A DNA stretch of 64,000 nt from Pisolithus tinctorius (GCA_024663395.1 JANFAH010000004.1:2170001-2234000), one strand, 5' to 3'. Shown: positions 1 through 13,026, counted from the first letter of the stretch. Program-made: numbers and translations. Notes: generated by a model from the letters alone, not told the origin.

Positions 1-1464
1 GTTTTTGAGGGCCAGCAGTTCCCTCAGCAATTGCTTCTCGTACATGATGGACGAACGAGCGTGTTCGACCAGCGCAACAGTGACGTCGTCCGTAACAGTC
101 TTACTGTGCACCTGTAATGCGCGATGGAGATTTTGGGAAATACCATTCGCGCGTTGAGCTAGCAACTGCTCATATTTGTTTGCCTGGAGAACATTAGCAA
201 AAACAACTAGGACCAACACATAAACAGGTACCTCCTCCAGCTCTTCCAACGCCTCGTCTACGCGTTCGGGGCGAATATTGGAGCTGACTTTCAATCTTTC
301 AATATTTCTTCTCTTGGATATGGCTGATTTCACTGCCGCCTGATACTCTTCGAGCACTCCCGCCCGCTGAAGAAGCGCTTCTTTTGCTGATCGGGCGTTC
401 ATACCTTGATAGCCAAAGGTATCCCCAATGACAACACATTCGCTTATGGACTGCGCCTGATCGAGGTCAGAGAGACTATGCCACGTCCTCCCTAACTTGC
501 GCAGCGCATTAGCAAGTGGGGGACGAGCTTCGGTAGAGGCAACGTTAACGAGCTTGTTTCCCATTTCCGCATGTGCGGCGGACAGAGCTGAGGGCAATGT
601 CTTTAGCATGTACGCTGCAACACGGGGCAGCACTTACCTCTCCGAGTTATGGCAAGTTTATCGATAGCCTTGGCGGCGTCAAAAAACTGTGTTTCGAGCT
701 TCGTGAGCTCAAAACGGGCGCGCTGCAGCACTTCGTCCTCGTCTGCTACATCCCGCTTTATAAGACTAAATCCTGAGCCGGTCTTTCGACGTGGCCGAGG
801 CATGGGCTGATACCCGAAATCGCTTTCGATAAATGAACGTAGGTCTTCATCATACATGACGACAGGATCCTCGCATATCCGTGTCAGCCACCGCTGAAGC
901 ATAATTCTCACCAGCCGGTCATCTTCTTCGTCTGTCGGGGCCGAGGTCTGGGCAAGGGGTAAAGCTGGGATAATGGTATGCGGGCAGCTGTTGAGCAAAG
1001 CTTCGTAAAACTGCTGAAATTCGAGGTACGACCTAGAGACGTTGCGGTAGGTCGTTCCGGTAAAGTTTGATAGGTTCGTCTCCAAGAATTGCATAAGTCC
1101 GATGACGAGCACGGCCGTAAGTAGGGGTACGTACTTGAGCATCAAATTTAACGAGGATATCTCTTCTGTTGCGGTCCAGTCCAGTGATCCGTACCCGGAG
1201 ATATGGCTCTTTCTTCTCGAATTTTATGCCATTGGAACCGACAGCCGTGTGGGGGGAGATGAGACCTGGTTCCGGCTGACCATAGATTCTGGGTTCCTTG
1301 ACGAACGCTGGGTCGGAATCTACATTCCGTGGTGCAGACGGAGATGCACGACGCAAGGTAGGAATGGGTGAGTTGGGTTCGTGGGGGGTCGTCGGCCATG
1401 GTGGGATCGCATCGGTGTCCCCGTTCGCGAATACCGACGTCGTTGAGTTGAGAGGATCAAACAT
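1..1464 (-). CDS. VPS17: Vps17-like sorting nexin, retromer subunit (3' end beyond window)
   Basis: PX-BAR sorting nexin that pairs with Vps5 in the retromer coat for endosome-to-Golgi recycling. The start codon at 1464 opens a proline/serine-rich leader, followed by a PX domain (PYLRVRITGLDRNRRDIL..., then LERxxRSYLEF-type strand sequence and ESDFGYQP), which is the hallmark of fungal Vps17. The C-terminal part is helical and BAR-like. Introns seen are 1134-1080, 637-588 and 231-184; joining them restores one frame (ITRR|ALSAAHAEMGNKL). The last intron, 48 nt, has no in-frame stop and would add a hydrophobic 16-residue stretch if retained. The reading frame is still open at base 1, so the BAR domain is truncated by the window. 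RIB1 lies just upstream on the same strand. Family identity is clear; the exact start is the first ATG in frame. Confidence 0.88.
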
Positions 1465-1597
1465 GGGTGGTGTCGTCGACGCAGCGGTAACAGCCAGACA
1501 CGCTCTGCTATGAAGGGAGTGGGAACCAACTTCTATTCTCGTAAGAGGTAGAGTACTACTTATAAGTGTAAAGATAAAGATATTAGTTAGATTTCTA

Positions 1598-2926
1598 TTA
1601 GTTTGCGAGGCTGTGGTCGGGCGAGTGGAGAGGGAGCATGTGTCCCATGCGCAATACTTTGGTTCTGAGGTATTTGTCCAGGTCTTCTCCCCCGACTACG
1701 TCTCCTCCTACCATTGTAACGCCGAGCAATCGTTGGCTGTTTTCCTTGATGGGCCGACACCTCCAGCTCCTTGGCACCATTGGCACCCGCTCTACCACCC
1801 TCAGTCCTTCCCTTTCGAGAGCTGCCACTTTGTCGGGGTTGTTTGTTAGCAAACGAACGCCCTCCCCCTGCTCCGATCCCAGCCCAAGGTCCCGGAGGAT
1901 GGCCGCGGCAAGCTCATACCCTCGTTCATCCGCTTTATATCCGAGCTTGAGATTGGCAGAGACGGTATCGTGTCCGAGGTCTTGTAAATTATAAGCGCGT
2001 ATTTTCGACAACAGGCCTATCCCACGGCCCTCCTGTCTCATGTAGACTATGACACCACGACCCGGGATGGACCGGGATGAGGCAACCGGTACGGGCTGCG
2101 ATATCACGCGGATGGCCTCGTCGAGCTGTTCCCCACAATCGCAGCGCATGCTGCCGATTGTCTCCCCGGTGAAACACTCGGAATGGATGCGAACGAGGGG
2201 TGCTGGAACATGTGGAGCCAGAACGGTGCCATTGGTTGGCGGCTGAGAGGGCTGGCGGGACTCGTGAGTGAGTGTCCCTACATACGCACCCCGGATGAGC
2301 CGCTCCTCGGCAGTTTCACTTTCGGTCCACACTGAGTCCAAGGAATGACTGCGGATAGGTGGTGCAGAGTATTGTCCGTCATTAGAGAGTTGAGCAGGGT
2401 CGATGACAATTGCAAGGTGTTCTTTGTTATCGCGGTTATTATGATAGAGATGAAGGAAGACAGTCCCATGGGCTGTGGGTATCCGAGTGCGTGCCATACA
2501 CGTCACTGTTACAGTAGTGGGTGCTCTCGGTTGCTCAACGAAGGGATGAACAAGTGTCTCCGGAACAAGGGCGGGAGCAGCTGGATGGGGTCTAGAAGTT
2601 AATGGTGCTGGCTCCTCGTCTTGGGTGGTCTCATGCTTTTGAAGACGTGAACTCCGGGGGGCTTGCCTGCTCACGTAGGGACAGGGTTTGTGCTGAGTAG
2701 AATTACCCGGGGAGTACTTGGCGATATCGGGTGAGTAGAGGGCATGACCAGCGTGGTGATGGGTCTGAGGACCGGTAGCAAAAACTGTTGCGATGAGCAG
2801 GGGGTCGATGAAGGCATCTCGCCTGGGGATATGACGACGCTTGCCGCGCTGTGTGCAGAAGGCGTCGAGCAGCGACGGAGGCTCGCTGAGATGAGAGCCG
2901 AGCATGGGCGACTCTGTGAGGGCCAT
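1598..2926 (-). CDS. RIB1: GTP cyclohydrolase II, first step of riboflavin synthesis
   Basis: Converts GTP to 2,5-diamino-6-ribosylamino-4-pyrimidinone phosphate, formate and pyrophosphate, the entry to riboflavin, in the cytosol. One uninterrupted frame of about 442 codons. The C-terminal 230 residues carry the RibA core: [20 protein letters not shown] with the zinc-binding cysteines, [10 protein letters not shown] with the catalytic arginine region, [13 protein letters not shown] and LLTNNPDKV. The first ~200 residues are low-complexity, as is common in fungal RIB1 proteins. The frame stays open up to 3094 but begins there with a weak context; the ATG at 2926 (MALTESPML) is preferred. It is divergent from the coiled-coil gene starting at 3065, leaving 138 bp of shared promoter. 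Confidence 0.93.
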   Translation of the reverse strand: MALTESPMLGSHLSEPPSLLDAFCTQRGKRRHIPRRDAFIDPLLIATVFATGPQTHHHAGHALYSPDIAKYSPGNSTQHKPCPYVSRQAPRSSRLQKHETTQDEEPAPLTSRPHPAAPALVPETLVHPFVEQPRAPTTVTVTCMARTRIPTAHGTVFLHLYHNNRDNKEHLAIVIDPAQLSNDGQYSAPPIRSHSLDSVWTESETAEERLIRGAYVGTLTHESRQPSQPPTNGTVLAPHVPAPLVRIHSECFTGETIGSMRCDCGEQLDEAIRVISQPVPVASSRSIPGRGVIVYMRQEGRGIGLLSKIRAYNLQDLGHDTVSANLKLGYKADERGYELAAAILRDLGLGSEQGEGVRLLTNNPDKVAALEREGLRVVERVPMVPRSWRCRPIKENSQRLLGVTMVGGDVVGGEDLDKYLRTKVLRMGHMLPLHSPDHSLAN

Positions 2927-3064
2927 GGTGGTGGGATGAGATATCAGCTGCTGTTTGGATCGGACGTTCTCACCGACGGACCACTGCAGGCTGCCAGGGG
3001 GTGCACACGCGGTATCACGATTCGATGCGACAGCCTCGCGACTTTCCCCCTCAACCTCATCGCC

Positions 3065-4808
3065 ATGACCGACTCTCAAAAACAGTAAGCACAACTAGCC
3101 CAGTCTGCCTACCAGCTGTCAACCATTGATCTGGCAGGCCCACCCTCGCCCCTGGCCCTCCAAACACAGATGGGGCTTTTCAGCAAGCCTTGCTTAGGGT
3201 CGGGGAATTGGAAACCCAAAACACCAAACTGTACGAAGACAATCGTCGGCTCGCAGCCGCCGTTCACATGCTGCGCGAGCGGCACGCCTTTTTGTCCAAG
3301 CCCCAGGCTGCCCAGTTGCAGCAGCTCATGTACTTGCAAGAACTCGTACGCAACATAGAGGCAGATCGACTGCGTGCCACTCGTCAACACCAAGACCTCC
3401 TAAACAGCCTCACAAACGGGACCTCTCCCCAGCTGCTAGCCGCGCAGTTACAGCAATCTCGAGCGGAGTACACACATCTGCTCAAAGACTACAACCATTT
3501 GTTAGACAAGCATACAAGGCTCAAAGTTCATCTTTCTATGACCAACCCCTCACACCACATTCCAGTAGGTGTTCCAGGTACGCCGAGAAATCCATGCTTT
3601 TAATCCATTCAAGTAACACCGATCTTTCACTCTAGTTCCGGTCGTGCCGAGCAGCCATGGTGGCAGTCCTGCAGCTACTTTCCCGGTATGGCGCATAGAG
3701 TCTCCGCAACTATCATCATTGACATGTATCCAGCGCCCAGATATCCCTATGCTAGGAGATCCACCTTGTGACGTTCTGCCCAGTCACAGTCCTCTTGCAT
3801 CTCCAACTCGCCCCTACCACAATTTCCCACTCCCACAGCAAGCTATACAAAGTCATGAGGGACCGTCCTTCGATGGTTTTATCCAGGTAAGTATTACCGC
3901 CCAAACGGCTGTTGTGTCCGTGATCATCCGCGCAGCGTCAACCTCCTACAGTGCACAGTCAACATCCTCCTACTCCACCTTCTTCAGCTTCGATGGCAGC
4001 ACCAGCGAGACCTCCGCTTCACACGCCACAGCGACCCGTAACTAGACATCCAGCGAAGCCGCCAGTTCACATGCCCCCATGGCATACCGGCCCTCGTATC
4101 ATGTCGGCCCCTGCCACCTTACCACAAGGTCATCACTCATTTCCACAAGGACCCAAGCCAGCACGGGGAACCCATGGACTCGACCAGACAAAAGCAAAAT
4201 CACTGCCAGATGCTATCCCCAGACCTGTGCAGTCGCAGTCTGCGTCAATGTCTCCCAGCTCTGTCAAGCGATCCAGTTCTGCCCTGGGTAGTCCCGCAAG
4301 TCCAGAAGCTGATGCAAAAAGGTCCCGGGTCGAGGGATTCGATAAATCAACTCCTGATAAGCAGGTTACGAACGGTTTCCCTCTGCGGGACCAGGGATCT
4401 GAGCCAGAGACGGATTCTGCGGATATTACTGAACAGGTAAATGTGCCGCATCCAGAGGCCCCTTCTGTATCGCCCTCTGCAGTCGTCGATCAGAATGAGG
4501 CTCAACCCACTCCGTTGGGTGACAAGGATCTTCGTCCAGACGAAGAGTGTGTTCGCATGATTTTTGAAAAAGACGCAGACATAGAAAACGGAGTCTTTTG
4601 TGACCCATGCCTGTATGTTTGACCGTTACCACACCGACTCGAGCGCTCACCATTTCCGCCCAGGAGTCGTTACGAGGCAGGCATGCTGTTGGAACCACCT
4701 GACATTCTTGTCAATCCGGATCCTGATTTCCTTTTAAAACATTGCATTACCATTCACCCTACGTTATGGGATGACCTTCGGCACCGAAGGGACCTCACTG
4801 AAAAGTAA
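3065..4808 (+). CDS. Coiled-coil protein with C-terminal CX2CX26HX4H motif, function unknown
   Basis: Not recognised as a named family. Exon 1 encodes only MTDSQK plus part of a Q, then an intron (3085-3137) and an exon with a long helical, glutamine/leucine-rich coiled coil (about residues 25-130, with [22 protein letters not shown]-type heptads). Further introns follow at about 3582-3635 and 3887-3935. The middle is proline/serine-rich and probably disordered. The last intron (4613-4663) joins CDPC to LSRYEAG and leads to LKHCITIH, so the C-terminus contains two Cys and two His at zinc-finger-like spacing. The stop is TAA at 4806-4808. All junctions keep frame. It is likely a nuclear or scaffold protein, but this is inference. 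Confidence 0.72.
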
Positions 4809-5262
4809 TTGTATCAAGCTCCAGCCATAACCCAATTGTACAATATTGTCACTGTCCGCATACCTTCATTGCACGTAGTCTCCGGATGTTACGATTTAGG
4901 GTCATGTCTGTTTTATTCATTGGTTCAGCCAATACAGGTTGGGTGTTTTGGAAATTGCTGCCGTCTGCGACAACGGTTCGATAGACTTCTTCACATCATG
5001 GACTGAATTGGAAAGTGCACCAGCACTGCAGGGTAGCGGGAACCACGGGGCGCAAGGGACGCTTATCATTCAAAGCTTCAATCAAAGCAACACTGTTTGC
5101 CTTTCGTCCGGGGTACACTAGTTCAATACCTTTGCTCAGGGTTGACACCCATTTCATTTCGAATATTTACAAACACAGGCTTCCTTATGAGCGTCCGAAT
5201 TGACAGAAATCATATGTGCAGAACGCCCCTGTGAGCTTTCCTCTGTACCTAATTAACAACCC
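4809..5262 (+). other. Gap between convergent genes, nothing recognised
   Basis: Contains the 3' ends of the coiled-coil gene (plus) and the M28B peptidase (minus). Short open frames here show no family resemblance and no consistent splice structure. Confidence 0.6.
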
Positions 5263-8200
5263 CTACACATTCAACTGCTTAGCAAGCACTTTGATCAACC
5301 TGGTAAGCCGCGCAGCCTCGTGCTCTGCCAGTGTTGCGTTGCGATCATAAACCACCGCTTCGGACAATGCGGGGAGGGTAGTTGCACCATATCCTTCAAC
5401 AGCATCAGTACCAGGAACATAAAAACACTCCAATCTTTTTTTTTAAAACCCACCAAGGTACTTGCCCGGCGCAACACCGAGGTGCTTGTACCATTCACGG
5501 TCTTTGATCCCTCCTTCGGAAAGGAATCCTTGCTCGAACGTTCTTAACTTCTGGTTGACCTTCCTAACCCTAGCAACGGCCTTGATCAAGTTGCAGATAG
5601 GTCCCCTGCGCCGCTGTCGGCAGACGTCGCCTTGCTGTTCGAACTTTCCCACTATATCCCATACATGCTTCATATCGGCGTGGCGGTCAACCTCCGAGGA
5701 GTTCTTGGGGGAATATCCCAATAGGTATTTGATCCAATTGCAGACACGCTTGATAGTATGGCCATCCCGACGACCGCGAATGATCCTTCGAACCGCCCTG
5801 CGGAACTCCTTCTCGGCCTTCGCTTTCTCCATATCGAGCTTAAGGCTCGATTTTTGTAACTTCGAGATTGCCTTACGGAGCTTATCGAGTTTGGGGAGAA
5901 CGTCTCTGTTGGGAGCGGATTCCTCCACACTACATTGTGTACTTAATTAGTAAAAAAAAGTAAAGAATCCGGACTATACTTACAGGTCAACGTAGGAATC
6001 GAGTTCCACGGCGTACTGTGTCGTATTCAACGGCAACACGATGGAGTCCGCAAGACGGAGCATGATCAAACCCAAATTCTTCGCGACTGCGACCTGCCGC
6101 GGACGTTAGCCGAAAACATGTAGGAATGAAATGTGGTGTGTTACATGGCGGTGGAAACCAGGGTCTCCATATCTCTCTTGCCACGCCTGCGAATCATAAA
6201 TTGAGTGGTAGTGGTAAACTGCGTCCGTGGGTGTGTAACCGAAACCTTGATCAGAGCTTGCTATCTAATAGCGATCTCAGCTCAATCTTGAAATAAAGTT
6301 CGCGCAAACTTACTCCGAGTCTTTGCAAGAAGACAGCATAATCGCTCCCGGACCCGAGAGGACTCACACTGACAGTCGAGTCATCCACAGTTTCATAAAC
6401 TTTGTTATTTCGGGTCCACATCTCAGCAAACTCCGCGTCTTGTACTCCAGTGTATGGACCGGAGTCGTATCGTGCATCCCAGAGTGTCTTGTTAGCTCGG
6501 GTAGGGTGCGGGACGTCTTGTGCAGATCTCTTGATAAGATGCGCAAGAGAGGGAGAGCCAGCAACTTCCCACCGGGAACCATAGACGGATACATCTTCGG
6601 GTACTTAGCACCAAAATAGGGAGGAAAACTGTCCTCTAAACTTACCGACATTGACGTATGAAACAGCGTGGGCTTGGATCCATTCAGCGAAGTCCTCGCC
6701 AAACTCAGTGCTACCCACTAGTCCGTGCTTCGGGGGAGATCAGGATTTGCCTTCTGCGCGCAAACGCAGTAAACTCACCTCCTCTGCATCCCAACTAGCG
6801 AGCAAGATGGTACGAAGAGGCTGCCAACCTTGTTGGATCAAAGCACCGAGTCCGCGGACAACCTCCAGCAGAGATACTGTACCCGAAGTAGGATCTGCAC
6901 CACCCGTAACCCAAGCTAACCAACGTCCTTTAGTCCCCGTATGACCCCAGACTGTTATAACTCACCATCTCTGTGGCAACCGAGGATAACTACTTCATCT
7001 TTGATGCGACCAGGAATCGCTGCCATGGTATTCCAAATGGGAGTCACTTGATTGTCAACTAAACAGAGTAAAGTCAAGCACAACACCAGCCCCTAGACAA
7101 AACTCACCATCGTTGGTCAACTTGATGAGATGGCTGCCTACTCTCCCGTTCAACTTCCTGCCTTCCTTGATCCCATCAAGCTCTTGTTCAAACAAAACCC
7201 TGGCATTTGCCCAAGAAAGAGGAATGCTGGGAATGGAAGGCAGACAAGACGGGTCGGTACGTGTGACGTTCGGATATGCAGGGAATCCAGGTGTAGTCGG
7301 ATCACCTGGATAGATAGACAGGTATCCCACCGAGCCACGCTCGATAGATGTAGGATTGCGTGCAGGCCCGTTGGGGTAGGGCAAGTATCCGTTCTCAATA
7401 GTCACGCTACCATCGTCACGAGGATCACTATACATGATGACACCAGCGATACCGTGCTGTTCGGCCCCTTGGATCTAAGGGAAAGGAAAGCCAAACCTAA
7501 CACTCCATCGTATCTACAGCTTACCTTGAGACCGCGGAAGTTGCCACCATACCTGGCTAGGATTACTTTGCCAGTAAGATCTACACCAGCTTCGACGAGC
7601 TTCTCATAATCATCTCTCGTTCCATAATTAGCATAGACGAGCTGGCCTATGGCTTCACCGGCTGCGCTCAAGCCGTGCCATGGAGGGATGACATTCTTGT
7701 ATTTCGCGGCAGTCTCATCTCCAGGGTCGCCGTCTTCAAGGAGGTCAGCAGTCCATATAGGTTGATTGTCGGAGTCAAGGATAGCAAGAGAGATGCCGTC
7801 AGCATTTCCGGTATCCAAGACGGGGTAATATACATCCATCCAGGCAGAGGGGTGGTCGAGCGTTGACGTGGTACTGAGAGTAGCCTGTCGCGATTTTGGG
7901 GATCCAGCATCGAAGATAGGCTCCGTCGAAGGAGCCGATATACCAAGCTCTCTCTGGAAGAAAGACAAAACATCTTTCGCGTCTTGGAAATCTTCCACTG
8001 AACCGGCTAAATGTGGGTGGGTAGCATAGTGACGCGAATAGTTAAGGGCCGATGCGGTGGACGGTACGGAGCTATATAGTATGCCTAACAGTCAAGACGT
8101 ATCTGGAATAATAATGATAATACCAAGGACTTACAGGAACGTCCTTTCGATACGCGCAGTGTAACCACTTCGTGGGTGTTTGTGAGCACCTTTGCAACCT

Positions 8201-8406
8201 CGGCTCAGGAGTACTGAGTGATGATTGGCGAATATACCAGAGAGCAGGAGTAGTGATGCTGCGGCGATGCCGAGGACTCTACGGAAACGCGCAGGACGAA
8301 TGCGCTTGTCCTCAGCGGTGGGCTCCTCAAGGTCGTGGTCCGCCGGGTTGAATACCCCCTTTTCTTTCTTGTCGATGACGGGAGGCGAGTTAGCCAACAG
8401 TCCCAT
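5263..8406 (-). CDS. M28B glutamate carboxypeptidase-like membrane metallopeptidase
   Basis: Member of the PSMA/NAALADase/Vps70 group (peptidase M28B): a type II membrane protein with PA domain, two-zinc peptidase core and transferrin-receptor-like dimerisation domain. Residues 1-90 hold a cytosolic leader and a single TM segment (VLGIAAASLLLLSGIF). HYATHPHLAGS opens the ectodomain, followed by the PA region (NYGTRDDYEKL, GKVILARYGG). After splicing the zinc ligands are all present: CHRDAWVTGGADPTSGT (His and Asp), WDAEEHGLVGST (Glu-Glu), NVDVSVYGSRW (Asp) and YHYHSIYDS (His). The C-terminal helical domain ends YKHLGVAPGKYLGYGATTLP and a short tail with stop at 5263-5265. At least nine short introns, all keeping frame. 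It looks intact. Substrate unknown; vacuolar or secretory location is inferred from the family. Confidence 0.9.
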
Positions 8407-8727
8407 TAATTATTAGGGCGCCTCAGAGTAGACCGCAGTTGCAGTCGCACGGCCTACTCTGAGCCTCCCTAATTTTATACATAAATCTCCAACAGTTTCC
8501 CACCCATGGGAGCGAAGTTTCGGCCACTGTTCTCCGCCAAAAATAGAGGAACCCTTGGAAGAGGTACGTGAGTGGCTGCATTGCGATGTCTTCCTCGTAA
8601 ACGTAGGTATTCTGACTGGCGCAATCCTGAGGGACGACAGTCACTAGGTCGGGCCGTCATTCTCCAATTCCGGCCCGCCACATTCCGTCTTCATCTTGTC
8701 CACCCACTTGACTTGGCGGCGCCAGCC
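8407..8727. promoter_or_regulatory. Shared intergenic region, M28B peptidase / PEX14
   Basis: 321 bp between two divergent start codons. No clear TATA box seen. An open frame crosses it into PEX14, but the PEX14 start at 8728 matches the family N-terminus better. Confidence 0.5.
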
Positions 8728-10245
8728 ATGTCAGAGTCAGCAGAGAAACCCTCTGAAGACGGTGCACAACCAGTACAACCACAAACCACCAGTGCTACTT
8801 CAGCGCCGTCTGATCGCATCGAACTTATATCCCGCGCCCGCACGTTCCTAAGTGCGCCCGAAATACGATCTCAAGACTTGGATGCAAAGGCTACCTTCCT
8901 CTCAGAAAAGGGCCTCACAAGCAGCGAGATCAACCGTCTTCTGCGCGAACTGGTGAGTCGTCTTTGGTAGGACTTCTGGAAACGCTGATGTAATTCTTGT
9001 CCTAGCCTCCATCAATCCCACCACGGACATATCCTCCTTCCCCACCTTCTGCGCTACCCAGCCTACTCTTAGGCGTCGCAAGGGTGTTTACATGGGTAAC
9101 CGGAAGCTCTGCAATCGTCTTTTTGATTTACTACGTATGTACCCACTCATATTCCCCGATACGCATTGACCCTTCTCTCAGCGCTATCTGCTCCCACGTC
9201 TCTCCAAGTCCTATGAAGCGCGCTTGGCACTACGAAACCACCAGCTTTCCCTCCTCTCGCGCCTCAGGGACTCTGCAGAGCGACTCAAGTCAGAGCAATC
9301 CCAATCCTACAAGGAGTTCCCTCGTCTCCTCAAGTACCATGAAGAAGAACCATTCGCAAACTTTGAGACATTGGACGATGTGATCGCACACATGCAACTG
9401 TCACGATCGAGCACACCACTCGGGTCGTCGGCATCACCGTCGGTTCAGGCCAACAACAAAAAGAGAGGCGAGGAGGTGCCAGAATTGACGATCCTTCGGT
9501 GCGGACTGACTGAATTAGCCCGGTCAAAAAACGGAGGCAGAGGTGGCAGTAATAGCGATGATTCACTTTCGGTGTCAACGGAAGAACTCTTTTCCTACCT
9601 GGAAAGCAAGTTGCCGTGGATCTCGGGGGAGCAAGAGCAGGGTGCCCAGCATCAGGTCTGTTCTTCAACGTTCGAATCTGTCGCACACCACCATACTGAA
9701 TTACCTCTTATAATACATAGGCTTTGCTGTGGAAATTCTTGACTACGTGCCCATTATTCACATCGTCACCGCCACCATCAAGCGAGGGCTTAAGCGATGC
9801 TAGAACTGTACCTCCACCTCCACACCCCTCCCACCTCCTCTGGAAATACACACCTGCAACCCCACCACCTGTACCTCCTATCATTGCCAGCCTCTCCAAG
9901 CTCCGATTAACTTTACCTCGCAAGCCGCAATATAAGTCCGACGCTAGCACTGTTCCATTTATGTCAGCATCACAGACAACACTCCTCCCTACCCCGTTCC
10001 AACGAACCCTTCAAGTTCTATCGGACCTCACGGGCTACATAACAACCCAAACGTACTCCCTTGGTATGTTGTCCTCTACCACGCCATCATCGATTATCCG
10101 GGGAACAGCGGCTGCGGGTGATTCTGTGCAAGAAGATGAGATACGTCGCGAAATTCGGGCCCTGAAAGGCTTGGTGTTGAACAGGAGATCATTCCTCCCT
10201 ACCAGTAATGGAAACGGTACTGGATCTCTTCCAGGGGTAATTTAG
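8728..10245 (+). CDS. PEX14: Peroxin 14, docking subunit of the peroxisomal importer
   Basis: Docks the PEX5 and PEX7 cargo receptors at the peroxisomal membrane. The N-terminal PEX14 domain is clear: RIELISRARTFLSAPEIRSQ, then FLSEKGLTSSEINRLLREL, the three-helix fold that binds WxxxF motifs of PEX5. After the first intron (8956-9004) come a proline stretch and a hydrophobic segment (VFTWVTGSSAIVFLIYY), then, after the second intron (from 9134), a coiled coil (LALRNHQLSLLSRLRDS) and a long acidic, serine-rich tail. The third intron begins after QHQ near 9656. The C-terminus has EIRREIRALKGLVLNRRSF, also conserved in fungal PEX14. The start ATG at 8728 (MSESAEK) is chosen because it lies just ahead of the conserved domain; upstream in-frame sequence is not conserved. 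Divergent to the M28B peptidase. Confidence 0.93.
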
Positions 10246-10500
10246 GACGGCCTTCCAGCGAGCCTAGGAGGGTGGCCGCAACCAGATATTGTATCTACAT
10301 GAATCTATCTTGGCAAGTCGCTCACAGCAGATGACGAAATAATAGAAATAAATACAACGATATAATTACAGCAAAACTCAGCAAGTGCTTTAGAAGGTAC
10401 GGTAACCGCCAATTCCACGACGTAGACAAGGGCTAGCGTGCCGAGTAAATCAGCCATCCACCCCAGTCTCGTATTGGTCTGCACGGCAAATACCACGCGT

Positions 10501-13026
10501 CTAGCATTGTCCAAGGAAGCTATTCTTCGGGAAAGGTCGGCCAAAGTCGCCTCTCCACGTTGTCAAGTTTGGGTTCGTATAGGCCTCTAAGTAGCTAAAA
10601 ATTTAAATGCACGTCAATGATACAAAATGGTCAAGGGCAAGGCGCATACGTATTGATATACTTCGAAGTTGGAAAATCTTTCGGATCACATCCGATATTC
10701 CTGCCGTTCTTGGGCTGATACACCCGTATGTAGTCCACTCGCATGTGTGCAGGGAAGGGAAGATTGTCGAGATCAACCGGCCCAAAGTTTGTTGACATGC
10801 CCAAGTCCAAGATAACATACTAACGAGTAGAGTTGCATTTTCCCTTTAGCGCCGCATAATGCGATAGGCAACAAGACCTACCATCGGTTCTTGAGGTACA
10901 GGGCGCGCAGATATCTGGACAGCAGAGTCGGCACCCATGCCCGCGACATTGAGTGTCCACGAAACCTGGTTATTCGATATCCACGTTATGTACTGTGACC
11001 CGAAATCAGATCACGACTTTGCGTTGACTCGCAGTACTTACAGCGTTGTCAAATCCAGGAACGTACTGCGCCACGAGCGGTCTCAATGGGGTATTCGAAG
11101 AAGGGTGTAGCAGAACCTACCTCAAACCCATATATCGAGAAACATCCACTGGTTCCCTCATAACAATCCTGATCCGTGGTAGTAACTACGGACGTTGCCT
11201 GCTGAAGGACAGAGCCAATATACGTGTTATGAGTGGAAATCGTTGGATCGCGAATGATCTCGTTCAGCGAGGTATTCTTCCAAAGATATCCAGCGTTAAA
11301 CGGCTGCAAGTCAAGTATTAACGTCTCGATACCGGAAAACGGCTGAGACAAGCTCACCGCCCACTGAGCGGACTGCGAGACCTGGCCCACAAAGTCACTC
11401 GAAATCTACAGTGTACACCTCAGCAAGACCACAGTACCGAAAAAACCTTCACTCGCCTGCGCTTCAAACATATCAATTTCGGGTGCGGAACGACCAACGT
11501 ATGTACCATCGGAGTGAACGGGTCCTGGGTGGAACTCGTCCTTACAAGTGCAACGAGATAACTTCTGTCCTGGGAGCCATGAGAGAACGCCGCCTTTTCC
11601 TGCATCGCCATTCACCGTTGCGGCGACAGGTTGGCCGTTAATAGTCTGGTTCGCAACAGTGCCGACATCGCACGCATCGTAAGTGTACGGCCACTACATG
11701 CAAAATTTTCAGCTAGATCCAGAGCCTCAACGGCCTCGGAAGCTCACCATTCCCTCGAGACTGGCACCATATCCAGCTCTTCCAAGGTTACCCATGGTCC
11801 ATATTGCAGGCCAGAAACCTATGAAACCATGTCATGTTCACTGGACGTCAACGACAAAAACCACGGACCCATAACGTTAGGGACGCCGGGTAGTGACACA
11901 TTCGCTTCTATGTACCCGCCTGTGAAGCAGAACTTATTCCACGTAGACATCATCCCTGGGAAGTGCGACGCAGTGATTCAAGCGGACAAAAGTGCACATA
12001 ACGAACTCTACCTACCCCCTTGATAACTTAAGTTATGTGTGTTCTTCCGAGAGAGGGTTACTTGGAGGTAACCATCTTTGGTTACGAGTGCTTCTGGGCT
12101 ATACCATTCCAGATTATTTGTTTCCTAAAAAGCCTTCCAGTACACCACATATTTCTGAGGGTGACAACGAACCCAGTAGTGCAAGTCGACTGCTTCCCAA
12201 TAGGGATCGTCCCCTGGCCAGAAAGTTCTCCCTGGGACGTTAAACTCATCTGAAAAGACTAGTTCCATTTCTGGTCCACCGTTCCATGAGGGTTTCGTGT
12301 AGGAGTCCTTGGGGGTGTCAACGTCGATGAGGGACCGGAAGCCGTAAATTTCTGGTACCTTAGATTTGAACTGTAAGGAGGGATAAACCAGAATGTATGG
12401 TTGTGTACCTGACCACTGGCATTTATACCACCCAGATTAAAGCCACCATTTGTAGACATTTTATGCCGTGTTAAAAACGAGAATACTGGGAAACCAGCAC
12501 TGGAAAGACGTGTTAGCCGAATATATGCATCATAGAAATGACAAGAAAGATGCATACAAGAGGGATATAAAAACAAACATGAGGACGAACAGACAGCCCA
12601 GGTTGATGCAGCGGCTGTCCACGCCTCGAGAGATGCATCCCGATGGAGAGTCATATTCCGGGTCGTGGAGGTCGTCATCAGGCTCTTTCGAGTCCGGAGA
12701 TAGGTCCGTTCCCCACAACCTGGGATCGGGGCCAAGATGGAACTGCAGAACGTAAGAAGGAAGCAGCGGAGGTAGACGACTGAACACGGACCTGATCAGT
12801 CAAGGAGGGTATTCGTGAGCCTGCACCGGCTGAATACGGTGTTTCTGTCTAGGTCGCAGTTGAGATTTGAGGCAGCGAGAGGACAAAACGCATTCACAGT
12901 TGAACTTGCAATGCTCACTACTCTATCCCGTGGTTGTATGCCAGCCGAGCTTCGCCGCGAGGGGGTCGCAAGACCCGTTTTCGATGGGAAGGGAGTCAGG
13001 TCGTCTAGCTCTGGTGGGGGCAACAT
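10501..13026 (-). CDS. KRE6: KRE6/SKN1-type beta-1,6-glucan synthesis protein (GH16 fold)
   Basis: Type II membrane protein of the Golgi/plasma membrane needed for beta-1,6-glucan in the wall. N-terminal cytosolic part (SLTDQ, FHLGPDPRLWGTDLSPDS), one TM segment (LGCLFVLMFVFISLLYASF), then STNGGFNLGGINASGQ, DVDTPKDSYTKPSWNGG and FSDEFNVPGRTFWPGDDPYW. The GH16 catalytic motif is present as APEIDMFEAQ near 11500. The C-terminus runs VDYIRVYQPKNGRNIGCDP, then AYTNPNLTTW and PKNSFLGQC before the stop at 10501-10503. Many introns of about 50 nt; those checked keep frame (for example GVT joining to ETPYSAGAGS at 12905). The ATG at 13026 is the best start seen, but an upstream exon cannot be excluded. 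Confidence 0.88.

Noticed and set aside
1080..1145. Hydrophobic stretch MMLKYVPLLTAVLVIGLMQFLE as a membrane segment of Vps17
   Set aside because: It is the translation of intron 1134-1080; the PX domain is continuous without it.
8572..8727. Upstream extension of PEX14
   Set aside because: The PEX14 domain begins soon after ATG 8728; the upstream peptide is basic and unconserved.
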